The notes beneath the pieces are model-generated. The model was not told the origin of the DNA and searched no databases. It was given only the letters and a program-made list of their open reading frames with translations. Shown one piece after another: positions 7,824 through 16,027 of a stretch of DNA of 32,919 nt (position 1 is its first letter; each line of letters opens with the position of its first letter). Made by a program: the position numbers and the translations under genes. The stretch comes from Psychrobacter sp. 5A.1. GTDB lineage: Bacteria; Pseudomonadota; Gammaproteobacteria; Pseudomonadales; Moraxellaceae. Location of the stretch: positions 1-32,919 of the forward strand of contig NZ_JASDDJ010000035.1 in assembly GCF_030407455.1 (NCBI RefSeq), given 5' to 3'.

Positions 7824-9200
7824 ATGTGGAAAAATATGGGACTGACAGGCAAGATCATTGTTGCCATGGTGCTCGGTATTATGCTGGGTCTATTTCTAAA
7901 CTCCTCAGGATTAAACGGCGAAGGTAGCTTTGTTAATACTTACATTACCAATGGTTTCCTCGCCATTATCGGTAAGCTATTTGTTAACTCGCTAAAAATG
8001 TTGGTCGTACCTTTGGTGCTTATCTCACTGATTTGCGGTGTGTGCGGTATCGGTGATATTCGCCTACTTGGACGTATTGGTACCAAAACGTTCGTTATTT
8101 ATATGATAACCACCGCACTCGCTATTGCGACGGCGATTGGTCTTGGTTCGCTATTCGGTATCGGTAAAGGCATGAATATCGAAACTGAAGCCGCTTTTGA
8201 AGCCTCTTCAGCGCCACCATTACTTGATGTTTTTTCTAACATCGTTCCCTCTAACCCCATCAGTGCGATGGCAAACGGTGATATGTTATCGATTATCTTC
8301 TTTGCTATCTTGATCGGTGTCAGTATCTTGATGGTGGGTAAACCTGCCAAGGGCTTAGTACAGAGCCTAGAACTGATCAACGAAGTCATCTTAAAGATGG
8401 TAACGATCATCATGAACCTTGCACCATATGGTGTATTTGCGCTATTGACCAAAGCAATGGCTGAGCTGGGTTTAGACTTGATTTGGTCACTGCTTGGTTA
8501 TGTCGCCGTGTTGGTTGGTTCATTGGCCTTCCATTTCTTTATCACGATGATGATTGTACTTAAGGTTTCTTCAGGCTTATCTGTCAAAACCTTTTTGGCA
8601 AAAATGCGCGAAGTACAGATTTTTGCGTTTAGTACCTCAAGCTCGAACGCGACGATTCCTATTACCTTGCGTACTGTTACCAAGCGTATGGGTGTGAATA
8701 ACTCAGTTGCATCGTTCACCGTTCCTTTTGGTGCCACCATCAACATGGATGGTACGGCCATCATGCAGGGTACAGCGACCATCTTCATTGCCAATATTTA
8801 TGGTATTGATCTGGGTGTGACCGAATACCTAACCGTTATCTTGATGTCAGTACTTGCCTCTGTTGGTACGGCTGGTGTGCCTGGTGTTGGTCTGATCATG
8901 CTGTCTATGGTATTTGCTCAAGTTGGTCTACCAATCGAAGGTATTGGTCTGGTCTTGGGTGTTGACCGTATTCTTGATATGTTACGTACCGCTGTCAACG
9001 TGGGCGGTGATGCTGCAGTCACCGCTATTGTGGCAAAATCAGAAGGCAAAATGGATCTGGCTATTTACAACGATCCTAACGCTGGTGCAAAAGACGTATT
9101 TGATGGTCATATCGATGAAGACAATGAGCGTGAATTCTCTGAAGTCTTTAGTGATGGCATCATGGGTAGTGAGTATGATGATGTCGATCGTCGCCGCTAA
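7824..9200 (+). CDS. Dicarboxylate/amino acid:cation symporter (DAACS family)
   Basis: The 458-residue inner-membrane protein has eight membrane helices and two re-entrant loops expected for the glutamate transporter fold. The serine-rich tip of HP1 reads STSSSNAT (about residues 270-277), TM7 has the sodium-site NMDGT (about 307-311) and HP2 contains GVPGVG. TM8 reads DRILDMLRTAVNVGGD; its spacing of D, R, N and D matches the GltPh-type binding site (Asp for the amino group, Arg for the side-chain carboxylate). This favours aspartate/glutamate over C4-dicarboxylates as substrate, by inference. The C-terminal 45 residues are acidic and end in DDVDRRR. AAGGA lies 8 bp before the ATG. A bidirectional terminator separates it from the convergent permease. 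Confidence 0.9.
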   Translation: MWKNMGLTGKIIVAMVLGIMLGLFLNSSGLNGEGSFVNTYITNGFLAIIGKLFVNSLKMLVVPLVLISLICGVCGIGDIRLLGRIGTKTFVIYMITTALAIATAIGLGSLFGIGKGMNIETEAAFEASSAPPLLDVFSNIVPSNPISAMANGDMLSIIFFAILIGVSILMVGKPAKGLVQSLELINEVILKMVTIIMNLAPYGVFALLTKAMAELGLDLIWSLLGYVAVLVGSLAFHFFITMMIVLKVSSGLSVKTFLAKMREVQIFAFSTSSSNATIPITLRTVTKRMGVNNSVASFTVPFGATINMDGTAIMQGTATIFIANIYGIDLGVTEYLTVILMSVLASVGTAGVPGVGLIMLSMVFAQVGLPIEGIGLVLGVDRILDMLRTAVNVGGDAAVTAIVAKSEGKMDLAIYNDPNAGAKDVFDGHIDEDNEREFSEVFSDGIMGSEYDDVDRRR

Positions 9201-9230
9201 CCACGCTTGCTAGATAGAAGTAAATAAAAT

Positions 9231-9264
9231 AAAAAACCTCAGTCAAATTGGCTGAGGTTTTTTT
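9231..9264. terminator. Bidirectional terminator between symporter and permease genes
   Basis: An A-run, CCTCAG (9237-9242), a loop, CTGAGG (9252-9257) and a T-run form a symmetric hairpin that can serve both convergent genes. Confidence 0.85.
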
Positions 9265-9317
9265 ATGATTAATAATCAGTAAATAATAATGATCGATACG
9301 GTTCTATCAACAACTAA

Positions 9318-10073
9318 TTAGCCAAACACATATTTGGTCAACATCGCTAGACAGACCAGTACAATTACTGGACGAATCAATTTGCTACCGCCTTTAACCA
9401 CCATATGCGAGCCAAAATAAGCACCGATGGTTTGTCCAACCATCATCGCTAGCCCTACCTTCCACAGTACGTTACCACCCAAAATAAAGAATATCAACGA
9501 GCCAATATTGGTCGATAAATTCAATACTTTTGCCGCGCCTGTCGCTTCGATAATTTGACGGCCACGCAAAGCCACATTGCCAAGCGCAAAAAACATACCA
9601 GTACCTGGACCGATATAGCCATCATAAAAACCAATCAAAGGTGCCACGATTTTTTGCCATCTGTTCTCTGAGATGCGCGGTGCCGCTTCTACTTCACCCA
9701 ATTTAGGAGCAAACAAGGTATAAATACCGATAGCCGCGATCAAAAACGGAATCATTTTTTCGAGCAAATCAGGTGGTGACATCTGTACAGCGATGGTTCC
9801 AATGACTGAACCAATAAAAGCGGTGATAATAGCCACTTTGATACGTTGCGGTTTAACGACCCCTTTTCGGATCATAGTAATAGACGCCGCTAGCGCACCT
9901 GAAGCCGCTTGGAGTTTGTTGGTTCCGAGCGTTAATACTGGTGGGATATTGGCCAGTAGCATGGCTGGTATGGTCAACAAGCCACCACCGCCCGCGATAG
10001 CATCAATAAACCCTGCCAATGCGGCCACCGCAGTAAGCATTAAAATAATCTCTAAGGAGAAGGTTAAGTCCAT
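9318..10073 (-). CDS. TauE/SafE family membrane permease (second copy)
   Basis: A 251-residue polytopic membrane protein with the N-terminal signature LAGFIDAIAGGGGLLTIP and a second half-repeat near GFYDGYIGPGTGMF. These are typical of the YfcA-like branch of the TauE/SafE family (TSUP), better preserved than in the copy at 1075-1866. The frame can be extended to a TTG at 10088, but the ATG at 10073 has CAGGT about 8 bases upstream and begins just before the first membrane helix, so I prefer it. Substrate unknown; family members export sulfite or organosulfur and other organic anions. It converges with the symporter gene. Confidence 0.87.
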   Translation of the reverse strand: MDLTFSLEIILMLTAVAALAGFIDAIAGGGGLLTIPAMLLANIPPVLTLGTNKLQAASGALAASITMIRKGVVKPQRIKVAIITAFIGSVIGTIAVQMSPPDLLEKMIPFLIAAIGIYTLFAPKLGEVEAAPRISENRWQKIVAPLIGFYDGYIGPGTGMFFALGNVALRGRQIIEATGAAKVLNLSTNIGSLIFFILGGNVLWKVGLAMMVGQTIGAYFGSHMVVKGGSKLIRPVIVLVCLAMLTKYVFG

Positions 10074-10188
10074 AGCACTGACCTGCAAAATGTTGGGATA
10101 AGAGAAAAATACGTCGCACAGCGCTGCTCATTATAAAGATAAAAACGCAAAAAAAGCCAAAAACGCAAAAAAGTCTGCTAAATTTATC

Positions 10189-10242
10189 TAGGGTGTGTGA
10201 TAGTCGGTTCAATATAAATCGTCGCATACCAAACACGCCCTA
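10189..10242. repeat. Short hairpin repeat combining two dispersed motifs
   Basis: TAGGGTGTGT (10189-10198) and ACACGCCCTA (10233-10242) form near-perfect inverted ends 54 bp apart. Inside sits TAGTCGGTTCAATATAA (10201-10217), the same sequence that opens the element at 14939. It lies in the 407-bp gap between the permease and nhaA. The remainder of that gap is AT-rich and must hold the promoters of both divergent genes; I see no other gene there. Confidence 0.6.
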
Positions 10243-10480
10243 TATTAAAAATATATAACGACTTACAACTACTTTGCTCGTCAAATCCTCTTTATAATAT
10301 GGCTATGATGAATATAAAAAAGTGAGCGGTTGGCGTTGGCTCAACGTATTTTGTTGTCTATATGGATAAGAGTGTGAGAAACTGTTTCTGTCTATTTGCT
10401 ACATCAATATAAAAGTTGGCATAGACATTTATAGATATTTGAAGTTATTTAGTAAATTGTATTTAGCGAATGAGGATGAT

Positions 10481-11683
10481 ATGGCAATACGAAGGATTAA
10501 GGCATTTTTTGAATTTGAGGCAGCAGGCGGCATCGTCTTAGCATTGGCTGCCATTGCTGCAATGATCATTGCCAACTCCCCTCTTCATGTTTGGTATGAA
10601 GGTTTTATCCATGCACCAGTTGCCATTCAAATTGGTGAGTTTGCGATTGCCAAAGACGCTCACCACTGGATAAACGATGGTCTGATGGCTGTTTTCTTTT
10701 TCTTAGTTGGACTTGAGCTCAAACGTGAAGTGCTGATCGGAGAGCTGTCTAACGTCAAGCAGATCATACTGCCAGCGGGTGCAGCATTGGGCGGCATGAT
10801 TATGCCAGCGATTGTCTATTTGCTCTTTAACTACAGTGAGCCTGAATTTTGGAAAGGCTGGGCGATCCCTGCCGCAACGGATATTGCCTTTGCACTTGGT
10901 ATTTTGAGTCTGCTAGGCAACCGTGTGCCCAATTCATTGAAGGTCTTTTTGGTCTCCATTGCTATCTTTGATGATATTGGCGCTATTTTGATTATCGCGT
11001 TATTTTATACCAGTGATCTGTCATTAGAGTCGTTAGCGGTGGCAGGGCTGTGCTTGCCGTTCTTGTATCTACTCAATCGTCGCAACGTTACCAGTATCAC
11101 GCCCTATCTGCTCATTGGTATCATTATGTGGATAGCCGTTCTCAAGTCTGGTATTCATGCAACATTGGCAGGTGTCGTACTGGCACTATTTATTCCTATG
11201 TTTGACCGTACTGATCCTGAGCATTCTCCACTTGAAGAGCTAGAGCACGATCTACATAACACGGTTGCCTTTGGTATTTTGCCGATATTCGCTTTTGCCA
11301 ACTCGGGTATATCGCTCGAAGGCGCTGGCGTTGCTGAGCTATTTCACTCAGTACCGCTTGGTATCGCTGCTGGTTTGTTTATCGGTAAGCAGTTGGGCGT
11401 CATGATTATGTGCTGGTTAATCTTTAAACTTGGCATCTCGACCATGCCAAAAGGTATGGATTACAAGCAAATATATGGCGCAGCGCTATTGTGCGGGGTT
11501 GGTTTTACCATGAGCTTGTTCATTGGCGGATTGGCTTTCGCTGGTGACACGACCCTGTTTGATGAGCGTTTGGGTATTATTATGGGTTCTATCGTCTCTG
11601 GTATCGCCGGTTATATCATGCTAAAAGTAAGCTTGAAAGACAATACTAGCAGCACATCGGTCGATTTGACTCGTCCACATTAA
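10481..11683 (+). CDS. nhaA: Na+/H+ antiporter NhaA
   Basis: Electrogenic inner-membrane exchanger of Na+ for H+, used for sodium and alkaline pH tolerance. The 400-residue protein matches the family length (388 in E. coli). It opens with [12 protein letters not shown], and [21 protein letters not shown] is characteristic. The discontinuous helix has ATDIAFALG (T133, D134), and the ion-binding aspartate pair is D164-D165 in [10 protein letters not shown]. The [18 protein letters not shown] segment is also conserved. The frame extends to a TTG at 10439, but the ATG at 10481 has GAGG five bases upstream and aligns with known starts. The last about 15 residues are polar. Confidence 0.95.
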   Translation: MAIRRIKAFFEFEAAGGIVLALAAIAAMIIANSPLHVWYEGFIHAPVAIQIGEFAIAKDAHHWINDGLMAVFFFLVGLELKREVLIGELSNVKQIILPAGAALGGMIMPAIVYLLFNYSEPEFWKGWAIPAATDIAFALGILSLLGNRVPNSLKVFLVSIAIFDDIGAILIIALFYTSDLSLESLAVAGLCLPFLYLLNRRNVTSITPYLLIGIIMWIAVLKSGIHATLAGVVLALFIPMFDRTDPEHSPLEELEHDLHNTVAFGILPIFAFANSGISLEGAGVAELFHSVPLGIAAGLFIGKQLGVMIMCWLIFKLGISTMPKGMDYKQIYGAALLCGVGFTMSLFIGGLAFAGDTTLFDERLGIIMGSIVSGIAGYIMLKVSLKDNTSSTSVDLTRPH

Positions 11684-11691
11684 TGAGATAC

Positions 11692-11746
11692 AGAGCAACT
11701 TATATAATGGTACTGCTTAATCGCAACACCACTTATAAGTTGCTCT
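11692..11746 (+). terminator. nhaA: Hairpin after nhaA, possible terminator
   Basis: AGAGCAACTTATA (11692-11704) and TATAAGTTGCTCT (11734-11746) pair perfectly over 13 bp, nine bases after the nhaA stop codon. The loop is long (29 nt) and the following bases (CTCTTATTTAT) are only moderately T-rich, so it is an imperfect terminator and may mainly protect the 3' end. Confidence 0.5.
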
Positions 11747-11807
11747 CTCTTATTTATATGTACGTTATCGAGATATCTACAGTTAGTGAACTAGGATGTG
11801 CCATCAA

Positions 11808-11965
11808 TTAGCACATTGATACCTTTAGTGGTCTTAAAATGGCTAAAATTTGTCAAACATCGTCAGAAATCTTGTCAATATGTTCATATTTACGGCGAGT
11901 CTTTCCTTGTTTGGCTGCAATTTTTCTCATATTAAGCCCCACAATCTAAATGATGACACGCCCTA
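11808..11965 (-). mobile_element. IS5-like element remnant with transposase N-terminus
   Basis: On the minus strand the segment starts with the terminal sequence TAGGGCGTGTCATCA (11965 downward). From the ATG at 11930 there is a frame beginning MRKIAAKQGKTRRKY. It meets a TGA at 11853-11855 directly after DDV, then continues QILAILRPLKVSMC to a stop at 11808-11810. The homologous stretch at 1-30 has TGG (W) where this copy has TGA, so the stop looks like a nonsense mutation. The D-W-x-x-L pattern resembles the start of IS5-family transposases (inference). The far terminus and nearly all the gene are missing. Confidence 0.6.
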
Positions 11966-11990
11966 GTAATCATAGCCATCGGAGATAATA

Positions 11991-12599
11991 ATGCACCGAT
12001 CTATACACCACGTTGTACGACCATTGATAGTAGGGTTATCTATCTTTGGTAGTAGCTATCTATTGGCAGGCTGTGCAACGCTTTCAAAGCAAGAGTGCCG
12101 CATCGGTGATTGGCAGGCCATAGGCTACAATGATGGCGTGGCAGGCTACCATTCAGATCGCTTAGTATCCCACACAAAAGCCTGTGCCAAAGCCAGCATC
12201 GCGCCTGATTATCAGGCATGGGAGCGCGGTCGCAAGCTTGGCTTGCAACAATATTGTACCGTCAACAACGCTTATAATATCGGCAGACGTGGCCGTCCGT
12301 TAAACACCGTTTGCCCCATCGCTATGGCTCATACATTGCAAACAGCCAATCAAAAAGGCTTAGATTATTACGCTTTAGACAGTCAGTTAGACAAAGAAAC
12401 ACGGCTCTTAGATACTTATCAAGCAGAATTCGATAAGCTGGAAAATGGTGCAATGCTAGACTTTGCTAATGAAAAAGAAGCACGCGCAAGACTGTTATCA
12501 TTGTCTGATGACATTCGTAGTACCAAACGTCGTATCCAAGCGACGCGGCAGCAATTGGATGCATTGAACCAATCAAATAGGTTTTATGAGTCATTGTGA
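11991..12599 (+). CDS. DUF2799 family lipoprotein
   Basis: A 202-residue exported protein with a lipoprotein signal (LLAGC, lipidated Cys28). The DUF2799 pattern is clear: GDWQAIGYNDGVAGY, a cysteine-containing AC, YQAWERGRKLGLQQYC and AYNIGRRGRPLNTVC. Residues about 135-200 are charged and predicted helical or coiled-coil. Function of the family is unknown; position in the envelope is inferred from the signal. GGAGA at 11981-11985 sets the start. The gene begins 26 bp after the end of the IS remnant, so its promoter lies within or across the remnant. Confidence 0.85.
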   Translation: MHRSIHHVVRPLIVGLSIFGSSYLLAGCATLSKQECRIGDWQAIGYNDGVAGYHSDRLVSHTKACAKASIAPDYQAWERGRKLGLQQYCTVNNAYNIGRRGRPLNTVCPIAMAHTLQTANQKGLDYYALDSQLDKETRLLDTYQAEFDKLENGAMLDFANEKEARARLLSLSDDIRSTKRRIQATRQQLDALNQSNRFYESL

Positions 12600-12631
12600 T
12601 AAATAGCTGTCATGATGCGAGTGTTATGTTC

Positions 12632-12660
12632 TAGGGCGTGGCCTCAATCTAAAAATGGCA
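12632..12660 (+). repeat. Truncated copy of the TAGGGCGTG repeat
   Basis: TAGGGCGTGGCCTCAAT followed by CTAAAAATGGC matches, with a short deletion, the end region seen (in complement) at 30-73. It fills the gap between the DUF2799 gene and the oxygenase gene. Confidence 0.5.
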
Positions 12661-12670
12661 TTTGATAACT

Positions 12671-14029
12671 ATGGATAAGAACATCATCAATATGGCAAGT
12701 ACTCCAACTGACAGACCTGACTTTCAATCATCGAATGCTCAATCATCGACGTCTTATCAGCGTCATGGACGTACTACTGCTACCAATGACCATAGCGAGT
12801 TGCAGGTTTTAAGACGAATCAAACGTTATTTATTACCAAAAGACTTTGCTATCTCACCTGCCTTACTAGATGAAATCGTGGCAGGTTATGATATTGGCGA
12901 CCCACTCGCCGACGCCTTAGCTGCTGAACATATACGTTTTTCGAAGCCTTTACAGCATACTATTCTCAGTGATAGCCCAAACAGTGACCTTGCGACTAAC
13001 CCATCATTTAGCGCACTCACTGAGCAATTTCGCAGCCATCCTGGTTGGTTCGATCCCAAGCTTGCCCAGATAGGCGCGGTTGCTTATCGGCGCTATCCAT
13101 TGATGCTCATTTGGCTACTGCGTAATGTTGCATTGATGGCAGGCTATAGTATTCCTGCCCTCTCGCTACCTCTCATTCAGACGGGCGCACTGATGCATGA
13201 TGCACTACCGCGTCTGATGCGTACTTATGCCTATATCTTGGCCGTGTCCGAACACCCCTCATCGGATATGAGTACACGCAATCACAATAAACCTATCGAT
13301 CAAGTACTGGCCATTGGCTCTGAGGGCTGGCGACAGTCTATCAAGGTACGCCAAATTCACACCCTAGTGCGGCAAAACCTACTCAAAGGTAAAGGCAATG
13401 CGGCCACAAGCGTAATACCACATGTCGACCAGCACCGTAATCCTGACGGTAGTTGGAATACCGACTATTGGGGTGTGCCCATCAACCAGACCGATATGAT
13501 TGCCACCCATTTGCAGTTCTCTTTACTGATCATGCGCGGCCTACGATTGCTAGGCGCACGTATTAGCACCGAGGAAGCGGAAGGGATTTTGCATCTCTGG
13601 AATCTTGCCAGTTATTGGATGGGTGTTGACTTAGATCGCTTGCCAAAAGATGAGGCCGCGAGTTGGGAATGGCTCTATACGTATCTATCCATTCAGCAAC
13701 TAGGCTTTAAGATGGGTCAGCCCTTGGCAAAAGCATTGCATGATCTACCGCGCCAGCTGATGGGCGAAGATAACCGTCGTGGACGTTTCGTTGAACTGGT
13801 CAACGCCAGTGTTACCCGCACCTTGGTCGGTGACGATATTGGCGATGGTCTGGACTTACCAAAATCAAAGATACGTTTTGGCGTGTTGTCTTCAGTGCCG
13901 ATTCTGTTTGCGCTAGACACTGCACGCCAGCACAATACGACCGTTGCTCATAAGCTAGAAGCATTCCGTGCCAAGCGCCAAGACAATATGAACTGGTGGC
14001 TTAAAAAAAATGATGATTATTATAAGTAG
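12671..14029 (+). CDS. DUF2236 (MpaB / latex-clearing-protein fold) oxygenase
   Basis: The 452-residue protein belongs to the oxygenase family that includes the rubber-cleaving protein Lcp and fungal MpaB. Family features are the helical core with RSHPGWFDP near 121-129, and VRQIHTLVR with H230 at the position of the axial haem histidine in Lcp. Another is GVPINQTDMIATHLQFSLL followed by WNLASYWMGVD. No export signal is seen, so a cytoplasmic haem protein is likely; the substrate is unknown. The frame could begin at a TTG at 12662; the ATG at 12671 is preferred although its ribosome binding site is weak. The first about 45 residues are low-complexity. It converges on the Nudix gene with only 10 bp between stops and no terminator. 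Confidence 0.8.
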   Translation: MDKNIINMASTPTDRPDFQSSNAQSSTSYQRHGRTTATNDHSELQVLRRIKRYLLPKDFAISPALLDEIVAGYDIGDPLADALAAEHIRFSKPLQHTILSDSPNSDLATNPSFSALTEQFRSHPGWFDPKLAQIGAVAYRRYPLMLIWLLRNVALMAGYSIPALSLPLIQTGALMHDALPRLMRTYAYILAVSEHPSSDMSTRNHNKPIDQVLAIGSEGWRQSIKVRQIHTLVRQNLLKGKGNAATSVIPHVDQHRNPDGSWNTDYWGVPINQTDMIATHLQFSLLIMRGLRLLGARISTEEAEGILHLWNLASYWMGVDLDRLPKDEAASWEWLYTYLSIQQLGFKMGQPLAKALHDLPRQLMGEDNRRGRFVELVNASVTRTLVGDDIGDGLDLPKSKIRFGVLSSVPILFALDTARQHNTTVAHKLEAFRAKRQDNMNWWLKKNDDYYK

Positions 14030-14039
14030 ATGACATCTA

Positions 14040-14774
14040 TCAGCGCTTGTTTTCTACGCGGTAATACCACTCTAACTGCCGATCAAACCCTGTCTCTAGC
14101 AGGTTGGCAATCACACGTCCTGTGAGTCCCCAAACTGTCTCACCATCGACCTGCCAGCTCGGTGTTAGAATGGTCGCAGTTTGCTCTTGCATCTTATACT
14201 CAATTTCATACTCTACCGTTGGCTGAGTGACTAGCAACTCCAAATCTGCCCAAAAGATACGTGATATCTCTCCAGCTTCAGGTACGAGTAGCAGATCAGG
14301 CGCGATGAGTGCCACGATTGGACGTACGCTCATGCCACTTTTGGAGGTTTGAATAGGCAGCTGACCGAGTAGCTGGACTTTATTGGGTGGTAGTGCTGTT
14401 TCCTCACAGGCTTCACGCAATGCGGTAACGACATTATTGCCATCCCCTATCTCGTACTTACCACCAGCACAGGAGACTTCGCCTGCATGACTGTTCATGT
14501 GAGCGGCACGGCGTGTTAGTAGCAATTTGGGTCTGCGCTCATGAGTAATAGCGACCAATATTGAGGCATCGGCAATCGGTGTCTGGTATAAGCTGTCTAA
14601 AACACGGGCGCTATAAGAGGTGTTATGAGCCTCGTACATGGCTGGACTTGTCAGCGCATTTAAGGTCTCATGTTGTACTCGTTCGGCTAATTTACGAAGC
14701 GTCGGATGACGAATAAAAGTAGGTACAGCAACTGACAGATTATCGAAGCGCACAGCCTCGGGAGGGAGTAACAT
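14040..14774 (-). CDS. Nudix hydrolase, CoA pyrophosphatase (NudL) type
   Basis: The 244-residue protein carries the NuCoA signature before the Nudix box: LLLTRR (85-89) and HAGEVSCAGG (96-105). The Nudix core TALREACEETAL (118-128) follows, with the Mg2+-binding glutamates. This pairing is typical of enzymes that split CoA or acyl-CoA into phosphopantetheine and 3',5'-ADP. The usual FPGG at the end of the first motif reads CAGG here. About 60 residues precede the domain, and a C-terminal helical segment closes it. A CoA-recycling or detoxifying role is inferred from the family. Confidence 0.85.
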   Translation of the reverse strand: MLLPPEAVRFDNLSVAVPTFIRHPTLRKLAERVQHETLNALTSPAMYEAHNTSYSARVLDSLYQTPIADASILVAITHERRPKLLLTRRAAHMNSHAGEVSCAGGKYEIGDGNNVVTALREACEETALPPNKVQLLGQLPIQTSKSGMSVRPIVALIAPDLLLVPEAGEISRIFWADLELLVTQPTVEYEIEYKMQEQTATILTPSWQVDGETVWGLTGRVIANLLETGFDRQLEWYYRVENKR

Positions 14775-14938
14775 TATAATTGCCCTATGTTTTTATCGTT
14801 ATTAAAAGCATTTTCAGCATGCATATTGAGTACTGCCGAACTCTCATTAGACTAGCGCAATCTACTGGTGGCTGCATGCTATTTATGTGACTGATTCATT
14901 GTTTAATAGTACCCAATCAGGGCATTTATATCAGACCT

Positions 14939-15256
14939 TAGTCGGTTCAATATAATTTGGATACTTTAGATACTTTAGATACTTTAGATACTTTAGATAC
15001 TTTGGATACTTTAGATACTTTGGATACTTTAGATACTTTGGATACTTTGGATACTTTGGATACAAGGAAGCCGAGTGAAAGTACGACGAATAGTAGGCTA
15101 AGCGAGACTGACACCGTACCCAATTTATAGAGGATTGACTATAGCTTGCCTATCTGTGAAATGATGCGTTACTGTTATCTTGATTCTGTCCACTGGTAAT
15201 ATGTGCTATCTTAAGGCAATAGCTGCTCATTAGAATAGGGCGTGTTGAACCGACTA
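14939..15256. repeat. Composite dispersed-repeat element with inverted ends
   Basis: TAGTCGGTTCAA (14939-14950) is matched by its exact complement at 15245-15256. A weaker internal end at 15113-15141 gives a ~200-bp subunit (TAGTC, TATAA and TTGG line up). Between them are the tandem 9-mers and the segment AGCCGAGTGAAAGTACGACG (15068 onward), which reads like a conserved intergenic core and has no open frame. TAGGGCGTGT at 15236-15245 abuts the right end, the second dispersed motif. The element fills most of the 560-bp gap between the two Nudix genes. I see no gene in this gap. Confidence 0.6.
14956..15063 (+). repeat. Twelve tandem copies of TTT(A/G)GATAC
   Basis: Twelve uninterrupted 9-bp units, differing only at the fourth base. 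In order the variants are G A A A A G A G A G G G. Both variants are interspersed, as expected from slippage and unit exchange. Nine is a multiple of three, but no gene spans the array. Confidence 0.95.
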
Positions 15257-15334
15257 TAGCAGCACTTCAAAATATAGGCCTTATAGCCTATCAAAATCAT
15301 TATGCACAATAACTTTTATAACAAGGTAGTCGAT

Positions 15335-15898
15335 ATGCGCTATTGTCTCCAATGCGGTCATGAAGCAGAACGAAAAATTCCACCTACGGATAATATGCCG
15401 CGCTTGGTGTGTCCAAATTGCAACTATGTCCACTACGAAAATCCAAAAGTTATCTGTGGTTCGCTGGTCGTACACAAGGGTAGAGTGCTGCTATGCCGCA
15501 GAGCCATTGAGCCCCAGTATGGCCTATGGACGATACCTGCAGGCTTTATGGAAAGCGGCGAAACCATGGCCGAAGGTGCCGCGCGTGAGAGCTATGAAGA
15601 AGCAGATGCGGTGGTGCTACATCCGCATTTATACTGCCTTTATGATTTGCCAGATATTGGGCAGATCTACTCTATCTATCTAGCCGATCTAAAAGATGGC
15701 GCGTATGGTATTGGCTCAGAAAGCCTAGACTGTGCACTGTTTAGTGAAGAAGATATCCCATGGGACAAACTGGCTTTTGAAGCCGTTCGCCGTACTCTAA
15801 AGAGCTACTTTGAAGACCGAAAAAATTTCGAGCTGCATGCTGACTTCCCTATTCATCAAGACCGAATTGGCAAAGATCTGAGTATCAAACGGTATTAG
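15335..15898 (+). CDS. Nudix hydrolase with N-terminal zinc ribbon
   Basis: The 187-residue protein begins with a rubredoxin-like ribbon, C4-x2-C7 and C26-x2-C29, followed by a complete Nudix box from G70 to D91 (G-x5-E-x7-RE-S-x-EE-x-D). This arrangement is found in NudC-like and ADP-ribose/NADH-type Nudix enzymes; the exact nucleotide substrate cannot be assigned, and the SQPWPFPxS signature of NADH pyrophosphatases is absent. The frame begins at an ATG at 15302, but the ATG at 15335 has AAGG about 8 bases upstream and gives the family-typical start MRYCxxCG. A bidirectional terminator follows. Confidence 0.88.
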   Translation: MRYCLQCGHEAERKIPPTDNMPRLVCPNCNYVHYENPKVICGSLVVHKGRVLLCRRAIEPQYGLWTIPAGFMESGETMAEGAARESYEEADAVVLHPHLYCLYDLPDIGQIYSIYLADLKDGAYGIGSESLDCALFSEEDIPWDKLAFEAVRRTLKSYFEDRKNFELHADFPIHQDRIGKDLSIKRY

Positions 15899-15931
15899 GG
15901 TGCGTTGATTCATTACGTTCTTAGCGTAACC

Positions 15932-15974
15932 AAAAAAAAGAGCCGCTATTTTATAAAAATAGGGGCTCTTTTTT
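15932..15974. terminator. Bidirectional terminator between Nudix and serpin genes
   Basis: AGAGCC (15939-15944) pairs with GGCTCT (15964-15969) and an inner CTATTTT/AAATAG stem. An A-run on the left and a T-run on the right allow use in both directions by the convergent genes. Confidence 0.85.
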
Positions 15975-16027
15975 ATGTTGAAAACTGGAGGATATAGGCT
16001 TAATTCAAATAGTTATTTGATACAACA

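Noticed and set aside
8099..8794. Antisense hydrophobic open frames in the symporter gene
   Set aside because: Hydrophobic composition is a by-product of the membrane-protein codons on the plus strand.
14956..15063. Regular repeats suggesting a CRISPR array
   Set aside because: The units are 9 bp, directly abutting, without spacers, and no cas genes are present; it is a simple tandem repeat.
15895..15910. TAGGGTGCGTTGAT after the second Nudix gene as another MITE end
   Set aside because: It has an extra base in the core and no flanking similarity, so I could not separate it from chance.
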